Notes: generated from the letters alone by a model not told the origin. A stretch of 64,000 nt of DNA from Hippasteria phrygiana (GCA_037893225.1 JAZGUH010000185.1:3049501-3113500), one strand, 5' to 3'. Positions 35,701-61,918 are shown, numbered from the stretch's first letter. Program-made: numbers and translations.

Positions 35701-35797
35701 ACGAGCAGGAATATATGCCATAATTTCTCGATTGGTACCTTCTTTTCTCTGTCTTCTAATTAAAGGAACAGTGGCAGGGAACACGACTGAGGGTTAG
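14689..35797 (+). CDS. Gene 2: complete adhesion GPCR with LamG, Ig, GAIN/GPS and 7TM
   Basis: The predicted protein has 889 residues from 19 exons: 14689-14770, 17569-18312, 19204-19530, 20604-20684, 21341-21457, 23859-23978, 24281-24465, 24730-24779, 25446-25551, 26620-26729, 28041-28134, 29212-29362, 30661-30727, 31720-31786, 32440-32525, 33390-33516, 34080-34121, 34800-34881 and 35766-35797. All have GT-AG borders and consistent phases. In order: signal peptide (1-20), LamG-like (28-275), Ig-like (276-384), stalk (385-490), GAIN/GPS (491-604), 7TM (about 612-852), short tail. GPS cleavage is expected after His-Leu593, before Thr594. In the family, autoproteolysis leaves a tethered agonist that activates the 7TM part. 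The LamG and Ig domains suggest binding of a matrix or cell-surface ligand (inference). An AATAAA at 36732-36737 may serve the 3' end. Confidence 0.85.
15240..15330 (+). repeat. tRNA-derived SINE head
   Basis: GGCAAGATAGCTGAGTTGGT and GGTCGCAGGTTCAAATCCCG are A- and B-box-like, and the ends (GGCAAGA, TCCTGCCA) nearly pair as an acceptor stem. The anticodon stem and loop are degenerate. A part-copy of its companion sequence (TGATCCCCACAATGTCGC) lies just upstream and also at 53120-53140. Confidence 0.6.
15461..16172. mobile_element. Possible non-autonomous DNA element with CACTGTAAAA ends
   Basis: The left CACTGTAAAACAAATCCC and right ATTTTAAGTGCAG are loosely inverted; CCCGTAAAAAAAC and ACGGGTTTTTCCC words recur at both ends. 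No ORF. The boundaries are approximate. Confidence 0.4.
17569..18312 (+). CDS. Gene 2 exon 2: LamG/pentraxin-like (concanavalin A-fold) domain
   Basis: One 744-nt exon (248 codons, phase 1-1) holds a whole LamG-like domain. The start has YHWSLGDNG, then GVSYIDLGNFNGTC and DPEDCISGGSTWSIWL. Later come DGWFHVACAF and AYINGEEV, the W-HVA and Y-NG strands typical of laminin-G folds. Several cysteines and N-x-S/T sites fit an extracellular domain. Translation continues past the donor (TCATTGA then gtaagt) for about 40 codons before a stop, but that part does not resemble the domain. Neither paralog shows a counterpart in this window. Confidence 0.85.
19204..19530 (+). CDS. Gene 2 exon 3: Ig-like domain
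   Basis: The 327-nt exon (109 codons, phase 1-1) encodes one Ig-like fold: cysteine in DIELNCMVSAATGPSIAW with the canonical tryptophan about 13 residues later, and a second cysteine in GGSVIECLAS. An extra CysxxxxxxxxCys pair (QPRCN, SSCVQ) is conserved in the gene 3 copy at 57480-57809. N-glycosylation motifs NET and NHT are present. Confidence 0.87.
19726..19850 (+). repeat. Diverged single copies of the palindromic satellite
   Basis: Two units resemble the 21018-21240 array: CTGCGCATTCGAAAAGATCG and CTGCGCATCTGAAAAAGTGG, each followed by ACAC(A/G)TCCGGAAGT. They lie one exon upstream of the array. Confidence 0.6.
20258..20439. mobile_element. MITE with ACGATATGGGGCAGAGGG ends
   Basis: The left GCACGATATGGGGCAGAGGG and right CCCTCTGCCCCATATCGTGC are exact inverted repeats. 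A poly-G run sits at 20400-20417. A related, more degraded copy is at 31493-31655. Confidence 0.78.
20604..20684 (+). CDS. Gene 2 exon 4: stalk repeat copy A
   Basis: The 81-nt exon (27 codons, phase 1-1) encodes NSTYQENDICSGAMVY near its end. It shares the STYQENDI core and the flanking intron sequence with the next exon, so it arose by segmental duplication. Short acidic linker, no known domain. Confidence 0.78.
21015..21240 (+). repeat. Palindromic tandem satellite, ~57-bp unit, four copies
   Basis: The unit runs CGTACTGCGCATTTGAAAAA, GTCGACACGTCCAGACGTGT, CGACCTTTTCATC. The centre ACACGTCCAGACGTGT and the flanking AAAAAGTCGAC / GTCGACCTTTT make each unit self-complementary. It sits between the duplicated stalk exons of gene 2. 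Confidence 0.8.
21341..21457 (+). CDS. Gene 2 exon 5: stalk repeat copy B
   Basis: The 117-nt exon (39 codons, phase 1-1) contains ENVSTYQENDIYSTATIY, close to exon 4 but with 12 extra N-terminal codons and Tyr in place of Cys after ENDI. The 50 bases upstream resemble those before exon 4 (TGATATTAATCTATTCGA in both). Confidence 0.78.
21735..21896. mobile_element. CACTGCAAAAACTGTGTTTAG MITE
   Basis: The left CACTGCAAAAACTGTGTTTA and right AACACAGTTTTTAGAGTGTA are inverted, and the interior carries many GTTTA/TAAAC words. A longer copy is at 63524-63743. Confidence 0.72.
22376..22931. repeat. Foldback element with GACTCGA subrepeat arms
   Basis: Dense GACTCGAGTC-type words at 22379-22535 and again, inverted, at 22806-22931 flank a unique centre. 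The design is the same as the 2106-2329 element but the subrepeat differs. Confidence 0.6.
23111..23268 (+). repeat. (TTGAA)n pentanucleotide array, about 31 units
   Basis: An unbroken TTGAA array in the intron before gene 2 exon 6. It passes directly into GGTTTATTAATGGTCCCTCA. That arrangement resembles the short tandem tail of a non-LTR retrotransposon read backwards (inference). Confidence 0.9.
23859..23978 (+). CDS. Gene 2 exon 6: start of GAIN-adjacent region
   Basis: The 120-nt exon (40 codons, phase 1-1) encodes VIKLVPLTADDGEYNEVNAV and ends SIWDSSNDT. It aligns with the gene 3 exon 54792-54918 (GKLVPMTAKEGEDMEME). Acceptor ttccag, donor gtgagt. Confidence 0.8.
24281..24465 (+). CDS. 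Gene 2 exon 7: GAIN domain beta-strands
   Basis: The 185-nt exon (phase 1 to 0) encodes VVRFGSRVVALEVIDKNG and ends IKLTFPITE. Alternating hydrophobic strands followed by a P-I-x-E just before the GPS fit the C-terminal part of a GAIN domain. It is homologous to gene 3 exon 53969-54152. Confidence 0.82.
24730..24779 (+). CDS. Gene 2 exon 8: GPS first half
   Basis: The 50-nt exon (phase 0 to 2) encodes IHENEERICAFHSSNET with the first GPS cysteine (Cys561). It lacks the tryptophan that often follows that cysteine in other family members. Confidence 0.8.
25446..25551 (+). CDS. Gene 2 exon 9: GPS second half with HL/T cleavage site
   Basis: The 106-nt exon (phase 2 to 0) encodes NWLTGGCHVESVTSDDVTC and CDHLTHFAVML. 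It has GPS cysteines 2-4 and the His-Leu-Thr triad used for autoproteolysis in this family. THFAVML would be the tethered agonist. All key residues are intact, so cleavage is expected (inference). Confidence 0.9.
26620..26729 (+). CDS. Gene 2 exon 10: TM1
   Basis: The 110-nt exon (phase 0 to 2) encodes LLTRIGLGMSIACLTVTLLV, a classical aGPCR TM1. Gene 3 exon 49147-49256 has the same length and the same TRIGLGxSIACL core. Confidence 0.9.
26800..26960 (+). repeat. Interspersed repeat ending in CCCTAACCC-like tract
   Basis: Same family as 9770-9926: CATGATGCATTGCGATACAA, then CTCATCCCAACCCTAACCCT. It lies in the intron between gene 2 TM1 and TM2 exons. Confidence 0.6.
28041..28134 (+). CDS. Gene 2 exon 11: TM2
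   Basis: The 94-nt exon (phase 2 to 0) encodes RLTSTRIVTHANLAVSLVAL and then a hydrophobic end. The xxxxIxxNLAxSL pattern marks TM2 of class B receptors. Acceptor ttgcag, donor gtaagg. Confidence 0.9.
28872..28972. mobile_element. Compact palindromic element
   Basis: The arms, about 48 bp each, share CGCCGTTCGTGGGTGA and GGCCCTCGGGC with their inverted copies and leave almost no loop (TGC). It would extrude as a long hairpin. It lies in the intron between gene 2 TM2 and TM3 exons. Confidence 0.75.
29212..29362 (+). CDS. Gene 2 exon 12: TM3 and start of TM4
   Basis: The 151-nt exon (phase 0 to 1) begins ATCTAVAILLHFFSLAAFTW and contains WMALEGVFLYIK, the TM3 signature of adhesion receptors. 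It ends LIGWG in TM4. About 90% of its bases match gene 3 exon 48277-48427, more than I see in other exon pairs. Confidence 0.92.
30661..30727 (+). CDS. Gene 2 exon 13: TM4
   Basis: The 67-nt exon (phase 1 to 2) encodes CPSVVVGISIAVRLQSYTRQ. The GxPxVVV pattern after GWG is typical of TM4. Gene 3 exon 47820-47886 has the same length. Confidence 0.87.
31303..31450. mobile_element. MITE-like inverted repeat
   Basis: The left CTGAGACGCTGGTGGCAGCA and right GGTGCCACCAGCGTCTCA are inverted, extending to AATGGGAGA / CTCCCTTT ends. It lies in a gene 2 intron before the TM5 exon. Confidence 0.6.
31720..31786 (+). CDS. Gene 2 exon 14: second extracellular loop and TM5
   Basis: The 67-nt exon (phase 2 to 0) encodes CWLSYDNGFVWAFLAPVAF. 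The CWLS cysteine normally pairs with a TM3 cysteine; a TM3 cysteine is present (ATCTA). Confidence 0.9.
32440..32525 (+). CDS. Gene 2 exon 15: TM5 end and third intracellular loop
   Basis: The 86-nt exon (phase 0 to 2) encodes GNTFMLIRLLCVFFSLKSNK and a charged loop. Donor gtaaga. Confidence 0.87.
33390..33516 (+). CDS. Gene 2 exon 16: TM6 to TM7
   Basis: The 127-nt exon (phase 2 to 0) encodes GLRLLLVLEPLLGLPWILGF and ends VVLNTLQ, homologous to exons 885-1011 and 44084-44210. Confidence 0.92.
34080..34121 (+). CDS. Gene 2 exon 17: 42-nt TM7 micro-exon
   Basis: It encodes GVFVFLSQCLYDHE in phase 0-0, the same size as the equivalent exons in genes 1 and 3. Confidence 0.88.
34800..34881 (+). 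CDS. Gene 2 exon 18: cytoplasmic tail
   Basis: The 82-nt exon (phase 0 to 1) encodes VRQHFRAKTSKVHSIHIAQ and a few more residues. The VRxxFxxKTS start matches gene 3. Confidence 0.78.
34975..35690 (+). repeat. Direct repeat pair in last gene 2 intron
   Basis: Two blocks (34986-35160 and 35509-35690) start GTAAACGGGTGCAAT and share TTTTTCGGAAGGCCTCCCAT and TTTGTACACGATTTTCAAAC. A third, partial relative is at 29015-29118. No coding potential. Confidence 0.7.
35766..35797 (+). CDS. Gene 2 exon 19: probable terminal exon
   Basis: After a long pyrimidine tract and taaag, phase 1 reads GTVAGNTTEG and stops at TAG. It is short and has no paralog match, so a different last exon further right cannot be excluded. 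Confidence 0.5.
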
Positions 35798-36094
35798 CTT
35801 GCGAACTTTGTGAATGTGGACACTGCTGTGGAAACGAAAAACATTCATGGACTCGCAGACAACTTGCTGGTTATGTAGATTGGCTCTAAATAGGGCCTAC
35901 GAAGCTCAGTTCATGCAACAAGCCCACTGGGGTAAATCTGGAGTGGCACTCGGGGCGATCTATTTTTCCCAAACGTCATCCGAATGGATGCATTGTTGAG
36001 CGCCCTCTATGATACTTTTAATATACGTAACGCATATGTTATAGGGCTGGGTATATAATGCAATTAATTCTCGGTATCTGCCGAGCATTCCGAT

Positions 36095-36165
36095 AACCTA
36101 GTGGATACAGTGTTAGACTGTGAGGTAAAAGATTGTGGGTTCGAGACCTCAACGTCACCAATTAT
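36095..36165 (+). repeat. tRNA-like SINE fragment
   Basis: It has A-box-like TAACCTAGTGGATACAGTG and B-box-like GGGTTCGAGACCTC with appropriate spacing. The acceptor ends do not pair well, so I call a SINE and not a tRNA gene. Confidence 0.45.
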
Positions 36166-36731
36166 TATAATTTCCAGCTTTGGAGGATTTTTTTAAGGAA
36201 AGTAAAGTCCGAAATCTCATAGCGTTAACCCCATCGGATGTCGTTTGGGGGAATAGTCGCACCCGGGGGTGCACTGATTTTTAGTGGTACACTTTAACAA
36301 AGTATTTATAACTCGATTTCATTAGGGATTTTGTGTAATTGTGTTTTTTAAATCTTGCATCATCTTATTTGTGTGTGTATTTTATTGTAAATTTATCTAT
36401 TGCATGTTCCAGTGTTTCTGTAGGGAGAGCCTTGTGGCGTAGTCACACAATGGGACTAATGGTACTCCAGAAGTTGGTTTTTGTGTAACAGTACCCAACG
36501 GGAGAAATCTAAAGATTAGGGATAATCCAAAGTAGCAGCAAACATGCGTCACGGCGATCGTTGTCAGATTTTGGCGGTTTTCCTTTCATTTTTCTGGCTC
36601 ACCCAGGGCTCCAAAACGCCTGCACATAAACCCATAAGTTCATACACTCAGACTCGCACCATCAGCGACCGAAAGCAAAACCACTGAAATCTTTGTGTAC
36701 ACACACCATGGCTCCAAAATATAAAAATTAA

Positions 36732-36737
36732 AATAAA
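36732..36737 (+). terminator. Candidate polyadenylation signal for gene 2
   Basis: A canonical AATAAA lies about 0.94 kb after the proposed gene 2 stop. Assignment is by position only. Confidence 0.35.
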
Positions 36738-37616
36738 GCTACATAAGGTTCAACTTAAACGACTCGTGTTCATTCATTGCAAATAGATATGGTAGCTGTT
36801 CTGTAAAATCCCCCCCCCCCAAAAAAAAAAAAAGAAAAAAAAAAAGGAGAGGGCATGGGGGTTACACAAGTATGTAAGCCGTGTATTGTATTTTATTCTA
36901 TATTCTTCAATTTTAGCTTTTTGAGTTTACTCGCAATTTGTCGTTTTGCTTTAACATCGAGAAACTATAGTTTCCTTCAAGATAACAAAAGGCAGCATCA
37001 ATTAAAAAGTAATTGTGTTTAATACCTAGACAAAAATTTCACCTGTTTATGGTTTTCCAATGCAAACCGTTGTAAAGTTCATTTGCCTGCTTTGTAGCTT
37101 GAAATATAATAAAAGTTATCATTTTTACATTGCGGTAAAAACTGAAATTAAGATTTGTTTTTCTTCTGTACCATGCGTTTCGAGAGGGGTATTTATAATC
37201 TGTCTAACTGATTGCCAACATAACGTTGAATGTTAGCCGACTGGGAAAAAATATGAATTTGGCAGAATGTAACAAGATTTACAGTTGTAATGACAAAGTT
37301 ACACAAAAGCAAGTAAAACAATATTTCTTTCTTGAAAATTGAATTTCTTGAATTTTTAAGTTTAGATTTCTTAAATTATATTAACACTAGTAAATGTAAT
37401 GGAAGCAGAGCATTAAAATGTACCTGTGTGTATGTGATAAAGAGGCTTTCTTGTCCAACATGTTTCTTAGGAGGAGATATGTCTTATCAAGGCACTGCTG
37501 CAATGAGCTCATTGGTTAAACAAGTTTATATTGTAGACAATCGATACGATTGCATGCTTTCCTAAATACTTTAAAATGCATTGCAAAAATTCTATGTGCA
37601 ATCGATCTTCTGTTTT

Positions 37617-37861
37617 TTAAATTCAAATTCAAATTGACAATGGAAATTCAAATTGACAATGGAAATTCAAATTGACAATGGAAATTAAAATTGACAATGG
37701 AAATTCAAATTGAAATTCAAATTGACAATGGAAATGGAAATATATGGAAATTCAAATTGACAATGGAAATGGAAATTTAAATTGACAATGGAAATGGAAA
37801 TGGTTCAAATCTAAATCCGAATCCGGAGTGGGAGTGGGAGTGGGAGTGGGAGTGGGAGTGC
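37617..37861 (+). repeat. AAATTCAAATTGACAATGG minisatellite and GAGTGG hexamers
   Basis: About eight imperfect units of 18-20 bases built on AAATTCAAATTGACAATGG are followed by five copies of AGTGGG. The right flank (CATTTCTGAAAATTACAAC) is shared with the 55208-55690 MITE end. Confidence 0.75.
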
Positions 37862-38680
37862 ATTCATTTCTGAAAATTACAACAAAAGCAAATGTTGTAT
37901 ACTACCTTTAAGTTTAGTTTGGACGCATTATTGGCTATTTAAAACATCACCCCTGAAAAACGAGATTCTGCCCAGGCTGAACAAATTAGAATAATAAGTA
38001 AACACGGAGTCCTCATCCGATAAATATCTATCGAACCCCGGAGAAATCACAAACTTCAATGTTGAGATACCGCAGCATAAGATATGAATTTGTCTTTACA
38101 GTAGCTTCAACCAAATACACCCGAAAGCTTCAAAAGATAAAACGGAAATACTTGATTTGGTTATGTATGCAGAGTTCACGCAGAACTCGGTACATCCATG
38201 AAACCTGACCCCTAACTGAAAAATGATCGGCCACTGGCGCCCAATTTGCATACTGAGTTTACCAGATCCAAAGCCGTAATTATGGAGCACGCCTACTCGG
38301 TGTAGCATGAAATGTTTTCTTCGTAATAACATTACGGTATGAACAGAAATAAACAAATCAATATAATATTCTTGTCGCACTTTATTTGGTGTCTTTTTTG
38401 CCGTGAATCAATGGCAATACCAGACTGAACCGTTAATTGATTTCCATGGCACGAACCAAATATTTGTTAATTAAGTCAGAATAAATTCACCGACTGCGTT
38501 AATAATCTTTACATAGCGATACATATGCATTCGTAATATCATTTAAAAAAACACAGCTTTGGTACTTTTTCCAAAGTAGATCTCCTGCCTTTTGTTCCAA
38601 GAATTGAACATTCGTGCTAAACTATTATTAGTCTTTCCACAGGAACTGACATCGAAATGTAAAACTAAGTGATATATTAA

Positions 38681-40754
38681 AGAGGAACTAAAACCAATTT
38701 GCATTTTTCTACTTTAGTGGCTTTTCTGAGAGCTTATGCCTCCCCAAACCTAACAAAGTAGGTTTGAAGAGTTTATGCATGGATTTGGCAATTTTAGAGA
38801 AGTTTTACTTTGGAGTCGCTTTCGCTCAGAATCAGAAAAGCTCGGGGTCAACCGCGTGTTTACAATCCAATCGTGTGACGTAGCTGCGTGGAGATAGATG
38901 ACGTCACTATGCGAGTGCCCATTGTGTTTGCGTGCGTGCATGTCTACTAAGTACTATGTGTTGGGTTTTGTCCTAATTTTCTTGTTCCTGGTGGCGCTTT
39001 ATTGCATGAACGTTGCACTGATGAGTTTGTATATATTATTATATAATCCCCCTCCCCCGAAGACCCTTCGCTGCCCGCGCCCATGGCGCCCCGACACAAG
39101 TATTTTTTTATCACGAATTGGTTGCAATGCCCACTAATGAAAATGTTGCTGTTTAGACGCTGCAGGACACCCCGACAATCGGTATCAATCTGTACTCTAA
39201 ACATCATCAATGACCATTTTAATACTTACTCGTGCCCTCTCCCTTTTCCGGAAAGCACCTCCAGATCGCATACGTCGTCGCTTAAAAAGGCGAAACAAAT
39301 TACGGCAAAACAAACTACGTGTGCCCGAGGCACACCACTCCCGTGCAGGTCACCGGGGCCTCCGCGCCGCTGGACGGCGGGGAAAAATTACGTGTCCCGC
39401 TGGCCGTGCCGGTCCCTCGGAAAATCGAACCTGAAGTACGACTTCGGACCGCAGCAGCGGGCGCAGGCGCCAGCCGTGCCGTCCAACTGCGGCCTGATTC
39501 CAGCGTGCTCGGGCCGATGGTGTCCGCCGGGCCGCACGACAGGGCCGAGCGCGGCCACCCTCCGGTACCCCCAGTCGACCAACACTGGGTGCCCAGTGTG
39601 ACATGGCTGAACCCGCCATTGGACAGTGCGCAAAATCTGCCGTTCGCACCTCCCGCTGTCGGGTGCCCCGGGTCTGACGGGGCCCAGCGGAGCGCCGTAC
39701 GGCGGGGGGGGGGGGGGGGGGGGGGGGGGGGGAGCTCCGTCCCGCTCGCCGGACTCTGCCCAACCCGGACTCTGACGTGGATTTTCGGCCCGTCATCTGA
39801 CTGGCCCGCAAAATCGGGTTGAATTAAGGCCCGGAGTCCCTACCGGCACTTTTTCTCTCCGGCCGGAACCCCGTCTTTTTCTCCATCCGGGCTCAGCCCC
39901 TCTCCTCGCCGCCCGGCACTCGACCGGGCTGCCGGGGTGCGTTTTGGCCGGCCCTCCGGACCCTCTCCCGACTGCCTGCCGGAGGTACCCTCTCCTCTCT
40001 GCGCAACGGGCGTACCGAGCCCAAGTTTTTCAGATTTCTCCACAGCAAAGGGTGCCCCTCTGTCAGTCTTTACTCTCCTATTCTCTCCCCTACTCTCCTA
40101 TTCTCTCCCCCTCTTCTCTCCCTTCCTTTCTTTCCCCAACTGCCTGCCTGCCTGCCTGCCTAAAGATACAATTTCATCTTCACAGTCTTTCGTAAAATGT
40201 TCCTTCGTCAGCCTAAAGTCAGATCGCGTTGTTTCCACAAACCGGACCCACTGCCGTCGTTGTTTCCCATCAATTTTGGGGAATCTTAAAAAGATAGGTT
40301 CCGGATTTTTGTCCGTATTTCTTGTGCAGCCACCTACCACACACGTTCTCGGCATAATATTTATTAACTTTAATACATTCGAGATCCGAATAACTCCAAA
40401 AGTAAGCTAGGAAGGACGTGAATTCGGCAAAAAATGCCAAGAAAGTACGACCAGCTGACGACGAAAATGTCATAAAACACACGTGGATGATAGTCCCAAC
40501 ACGCTGCAGACGTGATGGCTGCACGGCTGGGTAAGCGCACACACGTCATAAGGTCATATGCATACATTTGCATCCCTAATGACCTTTTCAGGAATTGAGA
40601 CCAAACGCTAACTCCAAGGGGCAATTTTAGTCCATTTTTTTTCAATGAAATAAATTTTAATCGTTCTTTACCAATTTGTATTCGGTTAGAAGAATATACA
40701 AGCTTTCAGAAAAGCCAATAAAGTGGAAAAATGCAAATTGGTTTTAGTTCCTCT
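38681..40754 (-). mobile_element. THAP-bearing TTAA transposon (Kolobok-like), degraded
   Basis: The terminal inverted repeats are about 55 bp (left begins AGAGGAACTAAAACCAATTT; right ends AATTGGTTTTAGTTCCTCT, with four mismatches or so). Each is flanked by TTAA (38677-38680, 40755-40758). A minus-strand ORF starting at 40355 encodes a THAP-like zinc finger. THAP plus TTAA is the combination known for Kolobok transposases. The interior 39200-40150 is strikingly GC-rich, with a poly-G run at 39705-39731. No DDE catalytic core was identified, so the copy is probably inactive. Confidence 0.75.
40098..40355 (-). pseudogene. THAP-domain ORF of the transposon
   Basis: The 85-residue ORF begins MPRTCVVGGCTRN and includes IFLRFPKIDG, QWVRF and RLTKEHFTKDC. 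These match the THAP C2CH zinc-finger layout: two Cys near the N-terminus, an invariant Trp, and x-x-HF at the end. The third ligand, normally Cys three residues before the His, is Thr here. After about residue 65 the frame runs into low-complexity sequence (GRQAGRQLGKERKGEK). It is likely a broken transposase N-terminus, not a host gene. Confidence 0.65.
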
Positions 40755-41990
40755 TTAAATAATAGTTTTGATGTTACTATGTATAGTGCATGCAAAAAAA
40801 CTAATGGCAATAAATAAAAAGCAAAAAAGATCGACAGTCGTATGATCCTGTCACATATGGACTAAGTATTCAAATCACGAAGAACTACATAAAGCCAATA
40901 GAATAACCTATTTCGACATAATAAATGCAATATTTAATCACAAAAAACAAATTATTGGATGAGAGCAAAACAGAAGATTAAACTTGGCAATTCCCGCAAA
41001 TCAATGTGGCCATCATGTAAAGGAGTTTAAGAACTTCAAAATGAGCCCTTACATGGGTCTATAAGTATTTCTCACGTTATGGAATATTTAAGATGGGGAA
41101 TAGGGTGAAAACATACTGCCGCTTTTAATCATATTTTGGTTTGTTAATTTTGCAAAAGGATACGATTAAGGAATATGTGAACAGAACTTTATCAAAAGAG
41201 TAGATCAACCTGGAACAATTTTCATAATTTAAGGCACATTTAGACTTAACATGTTCACTGTTAACAGTTTACTTCGTTTTTAAGATATAAGAGCACTGTG
41301 TGACTATTTTTCAGGAGAAATAAAATATTTTGCTGAATACGAATATGTAATATGGCCCCCTAATTTTGCCTGAAGTAAAACATGCAGGGATACAACTGTC
41401 CAATACAAAGTAACTGATAAGAAAGAATATTTTAAAATGAACTAGATATTATTACTATTTTCGAAAACATTTAATATCTTAGCGCTATTTACAAGCGAAA
41501 ATGCCTATGTGTTTGAAATGCTTAAAACAAGGCACATTTCAATCGAAAATATTCTCAGGTCGAAAAGCATTTCAATGCATGGCCATGACAAACCTTACTT
41601 ACATTTTTTTTTAATGTTTAAATTTAGATTCCGTGTCTTTTGGTCCATTGTTGGGATTTCAAACCTCAAAATCCTCAGAAATGTTTTAAAGGTTTTACAA
41701 TATAAACCGTTTTCTTAGCTCAACCACAATAAAAAAAGAGTCTTACACAGTCAGTATAACACTTCCGAATACTTCGAACTGCTTTTGGAGTTCATAATTA
41801 CAATAATTATACAATGCTAATATAATTATTTCATTCCGTTGTCTTTATAATCACGTTTGAAAGCTGACAAATATTTAGATGTTTTAAAGTAATTAGTGAA
41901 TGAATTCCATATGGGTCCGTCATATTTAATATTTTTTTAAAAGAGATATGTGTCACTGAGAGATGCAAATTAGAGACTTGTCAAGTATTA

Positions 41991-42246
41991 GGGTCATTCT
42001 ATAAATTAGGGGTCAAAATTTGGTGTCCTGTTACACCTGACATTTATAGGATTGTGCAATTCAGGACACATTCTTTAATGCCTTCGAACTCCAAGAGTAA
42101 TTATGTAAAGCAAATTACCTGCCAAACAAGTAGAAAATAGTGTGAAGTCAATTTTAATGATACTTGATGGAAAATTACACAGCTCAGGTGTAACAGGGAC
42201 ACAAAAACATGTCACACTTTTGGACCCATAATTTATAGAATGACCC
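41991..42246. mobile_element. MITE with GGGTCATTCTATAAATT ends
   Basis: The left GGGTCATTCTATAAATTAGG is mirrored by the right TAATTTATAGAATGACCC. The inner blocks GGTGTCCTGTTACACCTGA and CAGGTGTAACAGGGACAC are also inverted. It lies downstream of the gene 3 stop. Confidence 0.8.
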
Positions 42247-42519
42247 ATTACGGTACATACATACGGCGCTGCTTTTTAAAGAGCCCCCAAGCTCCTAATA
42301 ATCTTTTTCCTTCTTGCTTTTAAAAATATTGTTTTCATATACGACTGATGCTACGAAAACTGTTAATCACCCCACGCTTTTGGACACTGCTGGTTACTTG
42401 AATGTTTACTTGTTCCATTTACTCTCTCTCTCTCCCATAAGCTGGTGGTGTTTTGTGTAGGGCTATATTAAAGTTTGCACGTCCGTCACACCGAGGAGCC
42501 GTTACAGTTAGCCATAGGT

Positions 42520-42670
42520 TAAGCACTTATCCAGAACCACCAAAATGACATCGTCATGTATTACTGAAAATGCAACTAGGCCTTATTGAATAGGCACAAG
42601 GCCTTATTGAATAGGCACAAGGGGCGATGCGCGCGACGATGTCATTTTGGTGGTTCTGGATAAGTGCTTA
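42520..42670. mobile_element. MITE with TAAGCACTTATCCAGAACC ends
   Basis: Inverted ends of about 36 bp (TAAGCACTTATCCAGAACCA and its complement) end in a GACATCGTC/GACGATGTC block. The centre has two tandem copies of GGCCTTATTGAATAGGCACA. Confidence 0.82.
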
Positions 42671-42932
42671 GAGGCATTTCACATTAGCCCCGTCTGCGCA
42701 CTTCCGGGTTGAAAGCGAGGATGTCAATGCTAAACAAAAACAGTGCTATTCAACAAATTCATTCATGCATGAATGATTCACGCCATAAATGGCAGCGCAG
42801 CGCACGTTTAGCATAGTCAGCTGTTGACTTTAGAGCCTCTTTTACAAACCCCGGGAGTGCGCAAATCGGTGCTATTTTCGTCAATTAGGAATTCGTCTAT
42901 AGCTTACTCTGCCAGAAATTTTGGGTTTTTGG

Positions 42933-60293
<17,361 letters not shown>

Positions 60294-61153
60294 TCTGACA
60301 ATGGGTCCGGCACACACACACACACACACACCCACCTTAAATTTCCCCCCTGAATTTGCTCTTGGCTGATACTCGATGCAAAACGCAAAGCAACACTAAT
60401 TCCGCCGGAGAGGCTGTGTTCCATTTAAGCGCTCGACACTTCTCCGGTGCTTATCACGTGATTTATTCATGCGTGCCGATTGCATGTTTTTCTCCAAGCG
60501 TTTAAATACAATATTTATTCCATTATTAGTGACTTCGTTGTATATAAGGGCATAAAACAGTTAACCCCGACTGTGTACGAGTGTCTATTGCTTTCCTGCA
60601 GAGCCTTTAATGATTTTATCGGCTGTGTCTTACCCACATTTTTGACACATGCAGATTTGTGCAAATCGAACGCCCGCGAATTGTTCTTGCGCAATACAAT
60701 GAACATTTTGCAAACGGAGAAAATAATAGGTTTTTTTTAGGAACAATTACTGTGACTGTGAGCGCCAAGTAAAACCCGTGTTCAGCGCATGCGGATTGCG
60801 GTAGCTGAACAAAGGTTTCTAACGATGAAACACGTGTTTGTCCTATATTATGTGACCATGGTTAACTAGTTTAATAGAAATTGGGCGCCCCCACCCCAGT
60901 GTAACATCCAGCCCACCACTCCCTTCCCCCATGGAGAGAACCCTTTACATAAAAACCGTGCATCAGCATCTTAACTACAAAACCCTCTTAAATAAAAAGG
61001 AACAAAATCCGGGATAAAATTGCATAAACATCCGTTACTATTTGCCTAAGGTCTGGATAGAAGAAAATCCGTCCCCGCCACCGTGAGATGACAAATTACA
61101 AAAAGGCTTATTGTCAATCATTTTGGTACAAAATAATTCGTATTTGACATACC

Positions 61154-61265
61154 ACACTGCAAAAAACTGTGGTGTTAAATTGACAACATGCGGTGTTTAT
61201 ATTGGACCATTCAACCAATAAAAACACCACGTGGTGTTAGATTGACACCACAGTTTTTAAAGTGC
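61154..61265. mobile_element. CACACTGCAAAAAACTG MITE
   Basis: Sister of 11915-12023: GTGGTGTTAAATTGACA and TAGATTGACACCACAG blocks lie within inverted ends. Confidence 0.75.
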
Positions 61266-61663
61266 ACGTTTTCAGCAGCGTTAAATCACTTATTAAATTA
61301 TGTAAGGAAATCGGTGACAACACATTCTTGCCAGCTCGAGTCAGCCTTATATTTAACTATTTTTAAAGAAATTATGGTGACAGAAGCATAATGATACCTG
61401 GAGAAATGTATTACATCTAGTGTCAAACGAGCGCCCTCTACGCAAGCTATTGGCAATGGGTAACCAAAGATGCCCACGGAAAACCTCGTCCCCTGCCGTT
61501 CAAGCTAGCACTAGATACTCTCTACTATAGGGATCGAAATTGAAGACGATCATGGAAACGAGGTGGGCCAAATTGACTTAAATAAACCTTAAAGTCACCC
61601 ACGTGACTAGATGTAAACAAAATGTGAAATGTAAACAAACCACCACGTGTGGACTGCTTGGAG

Positions 61664-61918
61664 CAAAGTTGTATTCGAGTCCCTGCAAGTCCTTTAACAA
61701 GTCCCCGCAAGTCCCTGCAAGTCCCCGCAAGTCCATGCAAGTCCATCACAAGCCCTTCAGTCCTAATTCCAATCACAAGCTATTCAAATAAGCTTTGACA
61801 AAGGCATTCCTTTGTCATTGTTAATCCAGTTACTTGTGACCGGCTTTATAAAAGGACTTCTGACTGGACTTGCAAAAGACTTGTGAAAGGACTTGCAGGG
61901 ACTCGAATACAACTCTAG
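61664..61918. mobile_element. Foldback element with GCAAGTCC subrepeats
   Basis: The left AAAGTTGTATTCGAGTCCCT and right GGACTCGAATACAACTCT are inverted. The arms repeat CAAGTCC / GGACTTG, and the core ACAAAGGCATTCCTTTGTCA matches the cores at 2190-2215 and 46420-46445. Confidence 0.7.

Larger units (their letters stand above)
35798..42932. other. Intergenic region between convergent genes 2 and 3
   Basis: No receptor exon was found on either strand. It contains a tRNA-like fragment (36095-36165), a candidate polyadenylation signal (36732-36737), minisatellites at 37617-37860, the THAP transposon (38681-40754) and two MITEs close to the gene 3 stop. The stretch 40760-41990 is AT-rich with nothing recognisable. 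Confidence 0.6.

Noticed and set aside
39210..39822. Overlapping Arg/Pro-rich open frames on both strands in the GC-rich block
   Set aside because: High GC removes stop codons by chance. No recognisable domain, and the frames sit inside a transposon.
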